The position numbers and the translations under genes were made by a program. From Xanthocytophaga flava (GTDB taxonomy: Bacteria > Bacteroidota > Bacteroidia > Cytophagales > 172606-1): 64,000 nt of DNA. The notes under the pieces are model-generated. The model did not search any database. It was not told the DNA's origin and worked only from the letters and a program-made list of their open reading frames with translations. Numbering within the stretch: the stretch's first letter is position 1; each line of letters opens with the position of its first letter. Below, one piece after another: positions 54,463 through 63,147 of this stretch. The DNA lies in assembly GCA_030068525.1 (NCBI GenBank), contig JASJOS010000007.1, forward strand, positions 310,001 through 374,000. The letters run 5' to 3'.

Positions 54463-55392
54463 TCAGAACTTTTCGTCTGTCTCATTGTCTTCTTTATCTT
54501 TGGCTACTTTATCTGTATTTTTCTCATCATCTTCATCTGTCTTCTTACCATCCTTTGCAGCATCAAAAACCAGCTTTCCTTTATCATCCCATTCTTTTGA
54601 TATATAAGGCTCTGTGTTGTCAAATGCACGTCTGGGATAAACAGTCTCCTTCTTTCTCATCTGGCTATGTTTGCCAAACTGATAATATTCAATCCAGGAG
54701 CCAATTTGATAATTATGGTCATATTTTCCTCTGGCTTTTATCTGGCCACCTTCATAAAAAGCATAATACATCCCATGCTTCTCACCATAATGTACAGCCG
54801 TTATTTCTTTTATCTTTTTGCGATCTGAATCATAATATGTAATCTCCGCTTCTTTTGGCCATCCATTGTAGTACTTCACTTTATCTTTCAGGATATAATT
54901 TTCATCATAATTTTCCCAGCGTCCATGTTTGCCACCCATAAAATAATACCCTTCTGCAATAACCTTCCCATTACGAAGTTTTTTGTAAGGTCCGTGCAAT
55001 AACCGCATATCTTTTTTATCTACACCTAGCGTCTTCTGTAAGGCCCGCTTATGTGGATTAAACCAGACAATCTCCTGTACACTTTGTAAATAGGGATTAG
55101 CCTCTTTATGCTCCAGGATATAATAGAATATCTCTATTTCCGTCCCACCTGTTGAATAGGTTTTTATAAAGTTTTTTTTAACCTTGGTACCGTAAAACAT
55201 GTTTTTAGGCTGTTTGAGAGGCACTTTTTCATCTGGTTTTTTCTTTTTGGCAGCCTCCAGTTCTGCAATAAGTACCGCTTCAGGATCATCTTCCTGCATA
55301 AGACTATCCTCTGAGATCTCCTGAGCCATACTAATTGGTCCCAATACTAATCCAATCAGGAGTAACCCATATCTTATATAGGTAGGGAACAT
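54463..55392 (-). CDS. Secreted MORN-like repeat protein
   Basis: A 309-residue exported protein with signal peptide YGLLLIGLVLGPISMAQ. Residues about 120-240 hold four MORN-like units of the toxin_YwqK type: LHGPYKKLRNGKVIAEGYYF, KHGRWENYDENYILK, KHGMYYAFYEGGQIKARGKY and QIGSWIEYYQFGK. The first and last 60 residues are charged and low-complexity (EAKKKKPDEKVPLKQ; KKTDEDDEKN). Relatives are common in Bacteroidota; function unknown. In-frame ATGs also occur at 55428; the chosen one fits the signal. It is unlikely to be a toxin despite the domain name. Confidence 0.75.
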   Translation of the reverse strand: MFPTYIRYGLLLIGLVLGPISMAQEISEDSLMQEDDPEAVLIAELEAAKKKKPDEKVPLKQPKNMFYGTKVKKNFIKTYSTGGTEIEIFYYILEHKEANPYLQSVQEIVWFNPHKRALQKTLGVDKKDMRLLHGPYKKLRNGKVIAEGYYFMGGKHGRWENYDENYILKDKVKYYNGWPKEAEITYYDSDRKKIKEITAVHYGEKHGMYYAFYEGGQIKARGKYDHNYQIGSWIEYYQFGKHSQMRKKETVYPRRAFDNTEPYISKEWDDKGKLVFDAAKDGKKTDEDDEKNTDKVAKDKEDNETDEKF

Positions 55393-55759
55393 CTGAGGAA
55401 AGAAAGTAGAGTTATTTTTGAAAAACATAAGTTGATAATTCAGTATCTTTACTGGGAAACGCAAAAATATTGTTTTTATTTCGAGTCAGGCTCCCTGAGT
55501 TTAAATTGAAGTATAGTACATGTAATTTTTTAGGAACGTTCTACCTGTATTTTCTTGTTATACCCTTAACTTGCTGATCACCAATTTATCATAAAATCCT
55601 AAGTTGAGCTCAAAATAAGATTCTTTATTCTACAAATTTGCTAAAAATTTACTTTTTGTGCTTACATCTTATGTATGTTTAGTAATTAATAGGATAAAAA
55701 CATATATATGTAAGTTATTATAAAAAACTTCTGAAGCTAAAAAAGACTTTTATCTCTAA
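55393..55759. other. Divergent intergenic region, AT-rich
   Basis: Lies between the MORN-like protein gene and fcl. Only the fcl promoter at its end is recognisable. Confidence 0.5.
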
Positions 55760-55767
55760 TACATTTG
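55760..55767 (+). promoter_or_regulatory. Promoter -7 element of fcl
   Basis: TACATTTG matches TAnnTTTG and lies 29 bases before the TTG start codon of fcl. The very short leader supports that start. Confidence 0.5.
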
Positions 55768-55796
55768 CAATTTCTTATATACAAACACATACAGAA

Positions 55797-56729
55797 TTGG
55801 AAAAGAACGCTAAAATTTATGTTGCTGGTCACCGTGGTATGGTAGGTTCAGCTATTGTCAGAAAGCTAAAAGCTGAAGGCTATAACAATCTGGTTACTCG
55901 TGTATCTTCTGAGTTGGATTTGCGTAATCAAGCTGCAGTAAGCCAGTTTTTTGAAGATGAGAAACCTGATTATGTATTTCTGGCTGCTGCAAAAGTAGGA
56001 GGTATCCATGCCAATAACACCTATCGGGCTGATTTTATCTATGACAATATGATGATTCAAAACAACATCATTCATGAGTCTTACCGCAATGGTGTTAAGA
56101 AGCTTTTATTTTTGGGATCTTCTTGTATCTATCCTAAAATGGCACCTCAACCTTTAAGAGAAGACTATCTTTTAACAGGCGAACTAGAGCCAACTAATGA
56201 ACCTTATGCTATTGCTAAAATAGCAGGTATTAAGATGTGTGATGCTTATCGTAGTCAATATGGCTGTAATTTTATCTCTGTAATGCCTACCAACCTATAT
56301 GGTCCTAATGATAATTACGATCTGAATAACTCACACGTTTTACCAGCATTGATTCGTAAGTTTCATGAAGCAAAAATAAACGGTGCACCTTCTGTAGAAG
56401 TATGGGGGAGTGGCTCACCTCGCCGTGAATTCTTACATGCAGATGATCTTGCTGCAGCTTGTTTTTATTTAATGGAAACTTACAATGAACCAGGTCTGGT
56501 AAACATTGGAACAGGAGAAGATATTAGTATTAAGGAATTGGCAGAACTGGTTCAAAAAACTATAGGATATGAAGGCCAGATTGTATGGAATACTTCCAAG
56601 CCAGATGGAACACCCCGCAAACTAATGGATGTAAGCAAACTAGCAAGTTTCGGATGGAAATATAGCATTAGCTTGAAAGACGGTTTACGTAGTGTGTATC
56701 AGGAATATTCAGAAGCTGTAACAGCCTGA
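55797..56729 (+). CDS. fcl: GDP-L-fucose synthase
   Basis: A 310-residue extended SDR that converts GDP-4-keto-6-deoxymannose to GDP-L-fucose with NADPH. Features are [18 protein letters not shown] (cofactor), [20 protein letters not shown] with the catalytic Ser, and [19 protein letters not shown] with the Tyr-x3-Lys pair. The start is TTG at 55797, since no ATG precedes the conserved N-terminus. Gmd, which supplies the substrate, is not in the window. It precedes polysaccharide-export genes and may belong to that cluster. Confidence 0.94.
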   Translation: MEKNAKIYVAGHRGMVGSAIVRKLKAEGYNNLVTRVSSELDLRNQAAVSQFFEDEKPDYVFLAAAKVGGIHANNTYRADFIYDNMMIQNNIIHESYRNGVKKLLFLGSSCIYPKMAPQPLREDYLLTGELEPTNEPYAIAKIAGIKMCDAYRSQYGCNFISVMPTNLYGPNDNYDLNNSHVLPALIRKFHEAKINGAPSVEVWGSGSPRREFLHADDLAAACFYLMETYNEPGLVNIGTGEDISIKELAELVQKTIGYEGQIVWNTSKPDGTPRKLMDVSKLASFGWKYSISLKDGLRSVYQEYSEAVTA

Positions 56730-56830
56730 TTTAATTCTGAACATATTTTAACTGGAGTTATTTCACATCAATTGCACACATACTAATTCTTATCTAAAGG
56801 GTAGTGTTGTGATTATTGGAATCAAATAAA

Positions 56831-56866
56831 AATCCGCAAGAACTTACACTCTTGCGGATTTTTTTA
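56831..56866 (+). terminator. Terminator of fcl
   Basis: AATCCGCAAG (56831-56840) pairs with CTTGCGGATT (56851-56860), followed by a run of T. Confidence 0.82.
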
Positions 56867-56876
56867 TTTCATACTT

Positions 56877-56884
56877 TATCTTTG
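56877..56884 (+). promoter_or_regulatory. Promoter -7 element of the PKD protein gene
   Basis: TATCTTTG, 21 bases before the ATG at 56906, matches TAnnTTTG. Confidence 0.45.
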
Positions 56885-56905
56885 TGTAAACTGTTGACTT
56901 ACAAT

Positions 56906-59900
56906 ATGAAGCTTTTTACTCTTAGCAAACCATGGCAGGTTTTTATTGTCTGGATTATATTTTTCTTTACGATTTCTGTTAGTGAAGCCCAATGTCCTCA
57001 ACCTGGCTTTACACTACCAGATACAGTTTGCATTGGAGAGAATATAACTATCAGTAACACATCAACAGGAGCAACCCGTTATGAATGGGATTTTTGCAGT
57101 GGAGATTTAAAAACAGTATCATCTGTTGATCCACTTGTTCAATTGCCAACCGCTTTAACACTTACAGATATTGAAATCGTTTCAGATAATAATAACTGGT
57201 ACGGCTTTGCAAGCAGTAGAGATAATGATAAAATTTTCCGTTTAGACTTTGGAACAAGTCTACATAATAAACCCGTTATTACAGATTTGGGTAATCCCAA
57301 CAATATACTGGCCAAACCTGAACAAATTAAATTTATTAAAGAAGGGGCTAATTGGTATGCACTAGTAACAAATCAAAATGACTTTGCCAGAGACTTTAGC
57401 ATTACTCGTTTAAATTTTGGCAATAGTCTCACCAATATACCCTCTGCACAACGTCTTTCATTTCTGGATGGATATCTTATGAGTCCAAGGGGGGTCGCTT
57501 TAGCTAAAGATGGAGAAAATGTAATAGGTCTAATCGCAAATGAGAAAGATAATTCTTTGTTAATTATCCGATTTGGATCTTCTATAACCAATACACCTTC
57601 TTCTTCTGATATTCTTGTTATTACTAATTTTCCGGAAACCTCTTCTGGCTTATCAGGTATTTCTGTCAGAAAAGATTGTGATCAATGGATTGGAGTAGCA
57701 ACATCCTATAATAAGTCAGTATATGTATTAAACTTTACAACAAGTTTATTTACCGAACCAACTATCACCTCTGTTAGTAGTGCATACAATTTCCCATTAG
57801 GCCCTACAAGGGTAAACCTACTATATGAAGAAGGACAATATTATGCATTTATGATATTGCTCAATGGAGATTTAGTCAAATATGCTTTTGGAAAAGACAT
57901 TAATAATCAACCTATTGCTACAAAAGCAGGAGGATTTGTAGGTGATGGATTTGGATTATGTTTCGTTAAAGCAAATTCTGAAAACTTCATTTATACTACT
58001 GATTTTCTTTCCAATACAGTTTATACGTTCGATTTTACAAATAATTGCTCTGCTTCTATTATAAATTCAACGCAAACTATACCAGGGTCTCTATCTTACA
58101 CAAGTGGAGGAACTAAATATATAACGCTGTCTGCTTACAATAGTAATGGACAAATAGTATCATATCTAGATTCTATATTCGTACGTCCTGTGGTCAATCC
58201 CATGTTTTCTGTTACAAATCTGTGTAATAATCAACCTACATTATTTACTGCCTCAGATATTTTAGATGGCAATAAAGCAACATCCTATTTATGGAATTTT
58301 GGTGATGGGCAAACTGCAACCGGAGCATCTGTTCAACATACATATACAACAGCCCAAAATTATAATGTTACCCTTACAATCAAAGATATTTGTAATCAAA
58401 CCAGTAGTAAAACAGAATCTGTAAAAATTTCCAGATCATCAACAGCAGACATAGAACTGCCAAACTCTAACTGTTCATATCAATCACTACAATTCAAAGA
58501 TGCCTCTACAATAGTTAATGATCCTATAGTAAAATGGGAGTGGACTTTTAGTGACAATACAACGTCTACTGAGCAAAATCCTGTGCATACATTCACTATG
58601 TCTGGCATTCAAACTGTATCATTAACTATCACAGGTCAGAGTGGCTGTAAGACAAGTGTAGCTAAAACTATAACATTAAAAGAAGGTGCCAATACAGCAT
58701 TTTCGTTCAGTCAGGCTTGTCTGGGTAATAAAACACAATTTATTGATGAAACTGCATTTAGTAATGGAACAAGTCTGGTGTCACGTATCTGGGATTTTGG
58801 AGATAATAGCACACCCTCTACTGAACAAAATCCATCACATACATATGCACAAACTGGTACGTATCTGGTAAAACTTACCATTGAGAACACCTCGGGATGT
58901 ATTATCACTCTAACAAAGTCTGTAAATATTCATTTATTACCCAAAGCTTCTTTCGCCACTGCTCTTGCCTGTGTAAAAGAAGAAACACAATTTACAGATG
59001 AGAGTATAGCCAATGATGGATCCATTGTGCAATGGGAGTGGAATTTTGGAGATTCTGGTAGTGATAAAAATGTATCATCAGAGTCTAACCCAACCCATGC
59101 CTTTACAACTTCTGGGACTTTTCAGGTAAAATTAAAAGTAACAAATTCTTTTGGTTGCAGTGATTCACTTACTAAGTCTATAACTGTAATTATATCTCCT
59201 GTCGCCAATTTTACATTTCAATCAAATTGTAATACTCGTGATGTTACATTTACCAATACATCTCAGCCCCCATCAGGAAGTAGTCTAACATCATGGTATT
59301 GGGATTTTGGAGATAACAGCACACCCTCTACTGAACAAAATCCATCACATACATATGCACAAACTGGTACGTATCTGGTAAAACTTACTGTCACTGCAGC
59401 ATCACGTTGCACAAATACATTAGTAAAAACAATAGCAGCAGGAGGTGTTGGATTAAGTATTACTCCAGATACTTCAATATGTGCAAACACATCTATACAA
59501 TTTAAAGCAAATGTTATTTCTTCTAATGATGCTGTTATTAGTTGGCAATGGGATTTTGGAACCCTAGGCAAATTCTCTATTGAACAACCAACCATTACTA
59601 TTCCTAACGCTATAACATCATTAGCTGTTAGTTTAACTGTAAATACATCTTCTGGATGTACAAGCACTATTTCTAAAAACATACCTGTTTTACCTTCTGC
59701 CAATGCTGCTTTTGCCTATTCTCAATCAACAATGGATCCATTGACGATAACGTTTGTAAACCAGTCTACTAATGCGAATCAATATATATGGGATTTTGGT
59801 GATAATACAACATCTACCGATAACAATCCTATTCATACTTTCTCCAATTCTGGTATTTATGAAGTAATCCTTACTAGCATCCACAACAATGGCTGTGAAT

Positions 59901-60220
59901 CTATTGCAACTCAAAAAATACCATTGAACATCTCTACTGTTAATGCATTAACAGTATTTCCAAATCCTATTACTAAAGATTACATATCTACTACCAAAAT
60001 AGGCTTCTCACTTCCAGAGAAACAAACTGTATACCTTGAAATGTATACTATTACAGGTAGCCTTATCCAGAAAGCAATTGTAACAAACACTCAAACAGAC
60101 TTTAACGCATTTACGTTAACAGATATCTTTCCAAACTTATCTATGGTAAGCAAAGGAATGTATTTACTTATATTACGTTATAGAGACACAGTGCAAGTGC
60201 AGAAATTTTCGGTTCAGTAG
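56906..60220 (+). CDS. Large secreted PKD-repeat protein with type IX sorting domain
   Basis: A 1104-residue protein. Signal peptide at 8-28. Residues about 80-385 form five or six repeats of the shape LDFGTSLHNKP / LNFGNSLTNIPS / IRFGSSITNTP, consistent with a beta-propeller. About seven PKD-like beta-sandwiches follow, each with a W-D/N-FGD core and HTF/HTY turn (for example YLWNFGDGQTATG and YIWDFGDNTTSTDN). The last 85 residues (LTVFPNPITKD to QKFSVQ) form a T9SS type A sorting domain that directs transport across the outer membrane and surface attachment. A terminator and promoter lie just before 56906, ruling out an earlier TTG start at 56816. Adhesion is inferred. Confidence 0.88.
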   Translation: MKLFTLSKPWQVFIVWIIFFFTISVSEAQCPQPGFTLPDTVCIGENITISNTSTGATRYEWDFCSGDLKTVSSVDPLVQLPTALTLTDIEIVSDNNNWYGFASSRDNDKIFRLDFGTSLHNKPVITDLGNPNNILAKPEQIKFIKEGANWYALVTNQNDFARDFSITRLNFGNSLTNIPSAQRLSFLDGYLMSPRGVALAKDGENVIGLIANEKDNSLLIIRFGSSITNTPSSSDILVITNFPETSSGLSGISVRKDCDQWIGVATSYNKSVYVLNFTTSLFTEPTITSVSSAYNFPLGPTRVNLLYEEGQYYAFMILLNGDLVKYAFGKDINNQPIATKAGGFVGDGFGLCFVKANSENFIYTTDFLSNTVYTFDFTNNCSASIINSTQTIPGSLSYTSGGTKYITLSAYNSNGQIVSYLDSIFVRPVVNPMFSVTNLCNNQPTLFTASDILDGNKATSYLWNFGDGQTATGASVQHTYTTAQNYNVTLTIKDICNQTSSKTESVKISRSSTADIELPNSNCSYQSLQFKDASTIVNDPIVKWEWTFSDNTTSTEQNPVHTFTMSGIQTVSLTITGQSGCKTSVAKTITLKEGANTAFSFSQACLGNKTQFIDETAFSNGTSLVSRIWDFGDNSTPSTEQNPSHTYAQTGTYLVKLTIENTSGCIITLTKSVNIHLLPKASFATALACVKEETQFTDESIANDGSIVQWEWNFGDSGSDKNVSSESNPTHAFTTSGTFQVKLKVTNSFGCSDSLTKSITVIISPVANFTFQSNCNTRDVTFTNTSQPPSGSSLTSWYWDFGDNSTPSTEQNPSHTYAQTGTYLVKLTVTAASRCTNTLVKTIAAGGVGLSITPDTSICANTSIQFKANVISSNDAVISWQWDFGTLGKFSIEQPTITIPNAITSLAVSLTVNTSSGCTSTISKNIPVLPSANAAFAYSQSTMDPLTITFVNQSTNANQYIWDFGDNTTSTDNNPIHTFSNSGIYEVILTSIHNNGCESIATQKIPLNISTVNALTVFPNPITKDYISTTKIGFSLPEKQTVYLEMYTITGSLIQKAIVTNTQTDFNAFTLTDIFPNLSMVSKGMYLLILRYRDTVQVQKFSVQ
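58790..58878 (+). repeat. Near-identical PKD-coding repeat, copy 1
   Basis: An 89-base segment encoding a PKD core is repeated at 59300-59388 with only one base difference. The other PKD modules are much more diverged. Confidence 0.9.
59300..59388 (+). repeat. Near-identical PKD-coding repeat, copy 2
   Basis: The second copy of the 89-base segment at 58790. The two lie 510 bases apart in the same reading frame. Confidence 0.9.
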
Positions 60221-60240
60221 GTGTTGCCAAAAGGATTTTG

Positions 60241-60248
60241 TAGTTTTG
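60241..60248 (+). promoter_or_regulatory. Possible promoter of the ABC exporter genes
   Basis: TAGTTTTG matches TAnnTTTG, 56 bases before the permease ATG. The nearest upstream TTG is only 14 bases away, so the promoter is uncertain. Confidence 0.3.
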
Positions 60249-60304
60249 AAGCTTGTTGTTTAATGATATTTCTTTTCTGAGTCAGGACTCAGTTTTTTTA
60301 TTAG

Positions 60305-61129
60305 ATGTCGAAACTTATTATTGACGCCAACAGAAGTAACTTTAGTATAAACTTCAAAGAACTATTTGCCTATAGAGATTTATTTTTCATTCTGGCTTAT
60401 AGAGATTTACGAGTACGTTATGCCCAAACATTTCTGGGCGTTTTATGGGCAGTTATTCAACCACTCTTTACTCTTATTATCTTTACAATAGTGTTTGGAA
60501 AAGCAATTGGTGTTTCAAAAGATATTCCTGATAATATCCCCTATACACTATATGCAGCATGTGGAATGAGTGCATGGACATATTTTGCATTTGTAATGAA
60601 TCAGGCCGGTAATTCCATAATTGGTGCTCAGGGAATGATTCAAAAAATCTACTTTCCCCGTTTAATTATTCCATTATCCAAAGCCATTGTTGGATTTGTG
60701 GATTTCGGTGTCAGTTTCTTATTCATTTTAGTACTCATGTTATGGCACGGAGTTATTCCGTCAGGAAATATACTATTTCTTCCCTTCTATATTTTCATGA
60801 CTATTCTTACAGCCTTAGCTGTAGGTATCTGGCTTAGTGCTCTTACTATTCGCTATCGTGATTTTCAACAAATTGTTCCTTTCATGGTTCAATTTGGGCT
60901 GTATGCTACTCCTATAGCTTATCCTACAACTTTATTTAATGAAGACTATCGATGGTTATTTTATTTGAATCCAATGACAGGAGTAGTTGAAGGTTTTCGC
61001 TGGTCATTACTGGGTACAGACCCTCCAAATCCGTATTCCTGGATTTCATTTGGACTAACTGTCGGATTATTTATATCTGCCTTATATTATTTTCGCCGTG
61101 TTGAAAGAGTTATGGCTGATATCGTTTAG
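60305..61129 (+). CDS. ABC-2 type polysaccharide export permease (Wzm-like)
   Basis: A 274-residue membrane protein with six hydrophobic segments. The N-terminal amphipathic run LAYRDLRVRYAQTFLGVLWA leads into the first membrane segment (VIQPLFTLIIFTIVFG), a pattern of O-antigen and teichoic-acid exporters. It forms a homodimeric channel with the ATPase that starts 48 bases downstream. The exported glycan is lipid-linked and assembled in the cytoplasm; its structure cannot be told here. Confidence 0.94.
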   Translation: MSKLIIDANRSNFSINFKELFAYRDLFFILAYRDLRVRYAQTFLGVLWAVIQPLFTLIIFTIVFGKAIGVSKDIPDNIPYTLYAACGMSAWTYFAFVMNQAGNSIIGAQGMIQKIYFPRLIIPLSKAIVGFVDFGVSFLFILVLMLWHGVIPSGNILFLPFYIFMTILTALAVGIWLSALTIRYRDFQQIVPFMVQFGLYATPIAYPTTLFNEDYRWLFYLNPMTGVVEGFRWSLLGTDPPNPYSWISFGLTVGLFISALYYFRRVERVMADIV

Positions 61130-61177
61130 AAAATGTATAAGTAAGAGAAAATTATAGAGAGTAAACATTAACTAGTA

Positions 61178-62410
61178 ATGTCCAACGTTGCAATAAAAGT
61201 AGAAAACCTCTCCAAACTATATCAGATTGGAACGCAAAAAAGTGGCTCACTTAGAGATAGTATTACAAATAAGTGGGATCAATTGAGAGGATCAAAAAAG
61301 GGATCAAAAACTCAGGATTTCTGGGCATTAGATGATCTCTCATTTGAAATAAGACAAGGTGAGGCTGTTGGAATTATAGGTAAAAATGGTGCAGGAAAAT
61401 CAACTTTGCTTAAAGTACTTTCCCGAATTACCGAACCAACCAAAGGCAGAATAGAAATTCATGGACGTGTAGCCTCTTTGCTTGAAGTAGGTACAGGTTT
61501 TCATCCTGAATTATCAGGAAGAGAAAACATCTATTTAAATGGCACAATTCTCGGAATGACCCGGAAAGAGATTAAAGACAAATTTGATGAAATTGTGGCA
61601 TTCTCTGGTGTGGAAAAATTCATAGATACTGCTGTTAAATATTATAGTAGTGGTATGTATGTTAGATTGGCCTTTGCAGTTGCAGCACATTTGGAACCAG
61701 AAATTTTAATCATTGATGAAGTTCTTGCTGTAGGGGACTTAGAATTTCAAAAAAAATGTCTTGGCAAAATGGAAGAAGTTGCAGGTCAAGGGCGTACAGT
61801 ATTATTTGTAAGTCATGATATGCAAGCGATCTCTGCTTTAACTTCCCGTTCTATATTTTTGCGTCAGGGAAAAGTTGATTTTATAGGACCAACACCGGAT
61901 GCTATCAATTATTATATAAATCAAACAAAAGCACAAGATCTAATATATATAGGCTCTCCATCACCAGTTGCGCCCAAAATAACAAAAGTAAGTATATCTA
62001 CTTCCTTACCTAATAATGTCCATACAAATGGAGAGTCGTTAATTATCGAAATAACGATAGATACTCCACATTCTTTGCAAGGAGCCTGTTTATCTTTTCA
62101 TGTAGTTGACTCAAAAGAGCGCAATTATGCCCATCTCTGGATTTTTGATTCAGATCAACCAATATGTCGTGAAGAAGGCACACATATATTAAAATGTGTT
62201 ATTCCTAACTGCCGTCTCTATATGGGACGGTATTTCTTGAAAGTATATTTTTCAGAACCTCCTGGAGGGCAGATATTTCAGGTTTTAGAAAATATCTGTC
62301 CATTTGAAGTAGTGATGTATGGCAAACATCGGGAATTTCAATGGTACCCGGAAGCTTGCGCATATATAGAAGATGGAACTTGGGAAGTCCAACATAAAGT
62401 CATTCCTTAA
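61178..62410 (+). CDS. Polysaccharide ABC exporter ATP-binding protein with C-terminal carbohydrate-binding domain (Wzt-like)
   Basis: A 410-residue protein. The ATPase has Walker A IIGKNGAGKSTLLK, the signature YYSSGMYVRLAFAVA and Walker B EILIIDEVLAVGDLEF. From about residue 270 a beta-sandwich domain follows (SVSPKITKVSIS-like start; GESLIIEITIDTPHSLQG), as in Wzt proteins that recognise the modified non-reducing end of the glycan. That suggests chain length control by a terminal cap. The methyltransferase genes downstream could install such a cap. Confidence 0.93.
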   Translation: MSNVAIKVENLSKLYQIGTQKSGSLRDSITNKWDQLRGSKKGSKTQDFWALDDLSFEIRQGEAVGIIGKNGAGKSTLLKVLSRITEPTKGRIEIHGRVASLLEVGTGFHPELSGRENIYLNGTILGMTRKEIKDKFDEIVAFSGVEKFIDTAVKYYSSGMYVRLAFAVAAHLEPEILIIDEVLAVGDLEFQKKCLGKMEEVAGQGRTVLFVSHDMQAISALTSRSIFLRQGKVDFIGPTPDAINYYINQTKAQDLIYIGSPSPVAPKITKVSISTSLPNNVHTNGESLIIEITIDTPHSLQGACLSFHVVDSKERNYAHLWIFDSDQPICREEGTHILKCVIPNCRLYMGRYFLKVYFSEPPGGQIFQVLENICPFEVVMYGKHREFQWYPEACAYIEDGTWEVQHKVIP

Positions 62411-62424
62411 TAAAGAATATATCT

Positions 62425-63147
62425 GTGAAAGATACTATAAAGAAAATACTTGCCTCGTTCGACATAGAACTCCGCAAGATTACCAATGAAGAGAACAATG
62501 CTAGTCAACTGTTTAAGAAGCATCAATTACTCTATCAAAAGTATAGAAACTATACTATGATTCCAGAAAAGGAGTTTTTAGATAATCTTGAATTGTGTTA
62601 TTCTTATCGAAACATACCTGGTGCCATTGTAGAATGTGGTGTATGGCGGGGAGGGATGATTGCAGCTATTGCAGAAACTGTTGGCAAAGATCGAACCTAT
62701 TACTTATTTGATAGCTTTGAAGGTTTGCCTGAAGTCAAAGAGATAGATGGTAAAGCTGCTCAGAAATGGCAAGCTAACAAAGAATCTCCTGGTTATTACG
62801 ATAATTGCAAAGCGGAAGAAGAATATGCAGAGAAAGCGATGACATTGGCTCAGGTAAATAAAAAACATCTTGTAAAAGGCTGGTTTTCCAATACACTCTC
62901 TACCTATCCAGCAGATGAAAAAATAGCAATTCTCCGTTTAGATGGAGACTGGTATGAATCAACAATGGATTGTTTGACAAACCTTTTTGATAAAGTTGTA
63001 CCCGGAGGTGTCATCTTAATTGATGATTACTATATGTGGGATGGATGTAGTCGTGCTGTACATGATTTCCTTTCTATGAGGAAAGCAACCGAGCGAATAC
63101 AAAAAAGTATTAATGGGGTTTGTTATATTCAAAAAAATTATGATTAG
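62425..63147 (+). CDS. TylF/MycF-type sugar O-methyltransferase
   Basis: A 240-residue S-adenosylmethionine-dependent enzyme. The SAM region is GAIVECGVWRGGMIAAIAET, with YYLFDSFEGLPEVKE after it. The metal-binding motif is AILRLDGDWYEST with VILIDDYYMWDGC. TylF and MycF methylate sugar hydroxyls of macrolides, and relatives occur in glycan clusters. The start is GTG at 62425. It follows the ATPase gene by 14 bases, so it belongs to the same operon. A glycan-cap role is inferred. Confidence 0.9.
   Translation: MKDTIKKILASFDIELRKITNEENNASQLFKKHQLLYQKYRNYTMIPEKEFLDNLELCYSYRNIPGAIVECGVWRGGMIAAIAETVGKDRTYYLFDSFEGLPEVKEIDGKAAQKWQANKESPGYYDNCKAEEEYAEKAMTLAQVNKKHLVKGWFSNTLSTYPADEKIAILRLDGDWYESTMDCLTNLFDKVVPGGVILIDDYYMWDGCSRAVHDFLSMRKATERIQKSINGVCYIQKNYD

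Noticed and set aside
54377-54607. A 76-codon plus-strand frame
   Set aside because: It crosses a terminator hairpin and is antisense to the acidic tail of the MORN-like repeat protein.
56816-56905. Earlier TTG start for the PKD protein
   Set aside because: The added segment covers the fcl terminator and a promoter element; the ATG at 56906 begins a normal signal peptide.
58790-59388. Insertion-type direct repeats
   Set aside because: They encode PKD modules in frame and lie within one gene; there is no transposase or inverted end.
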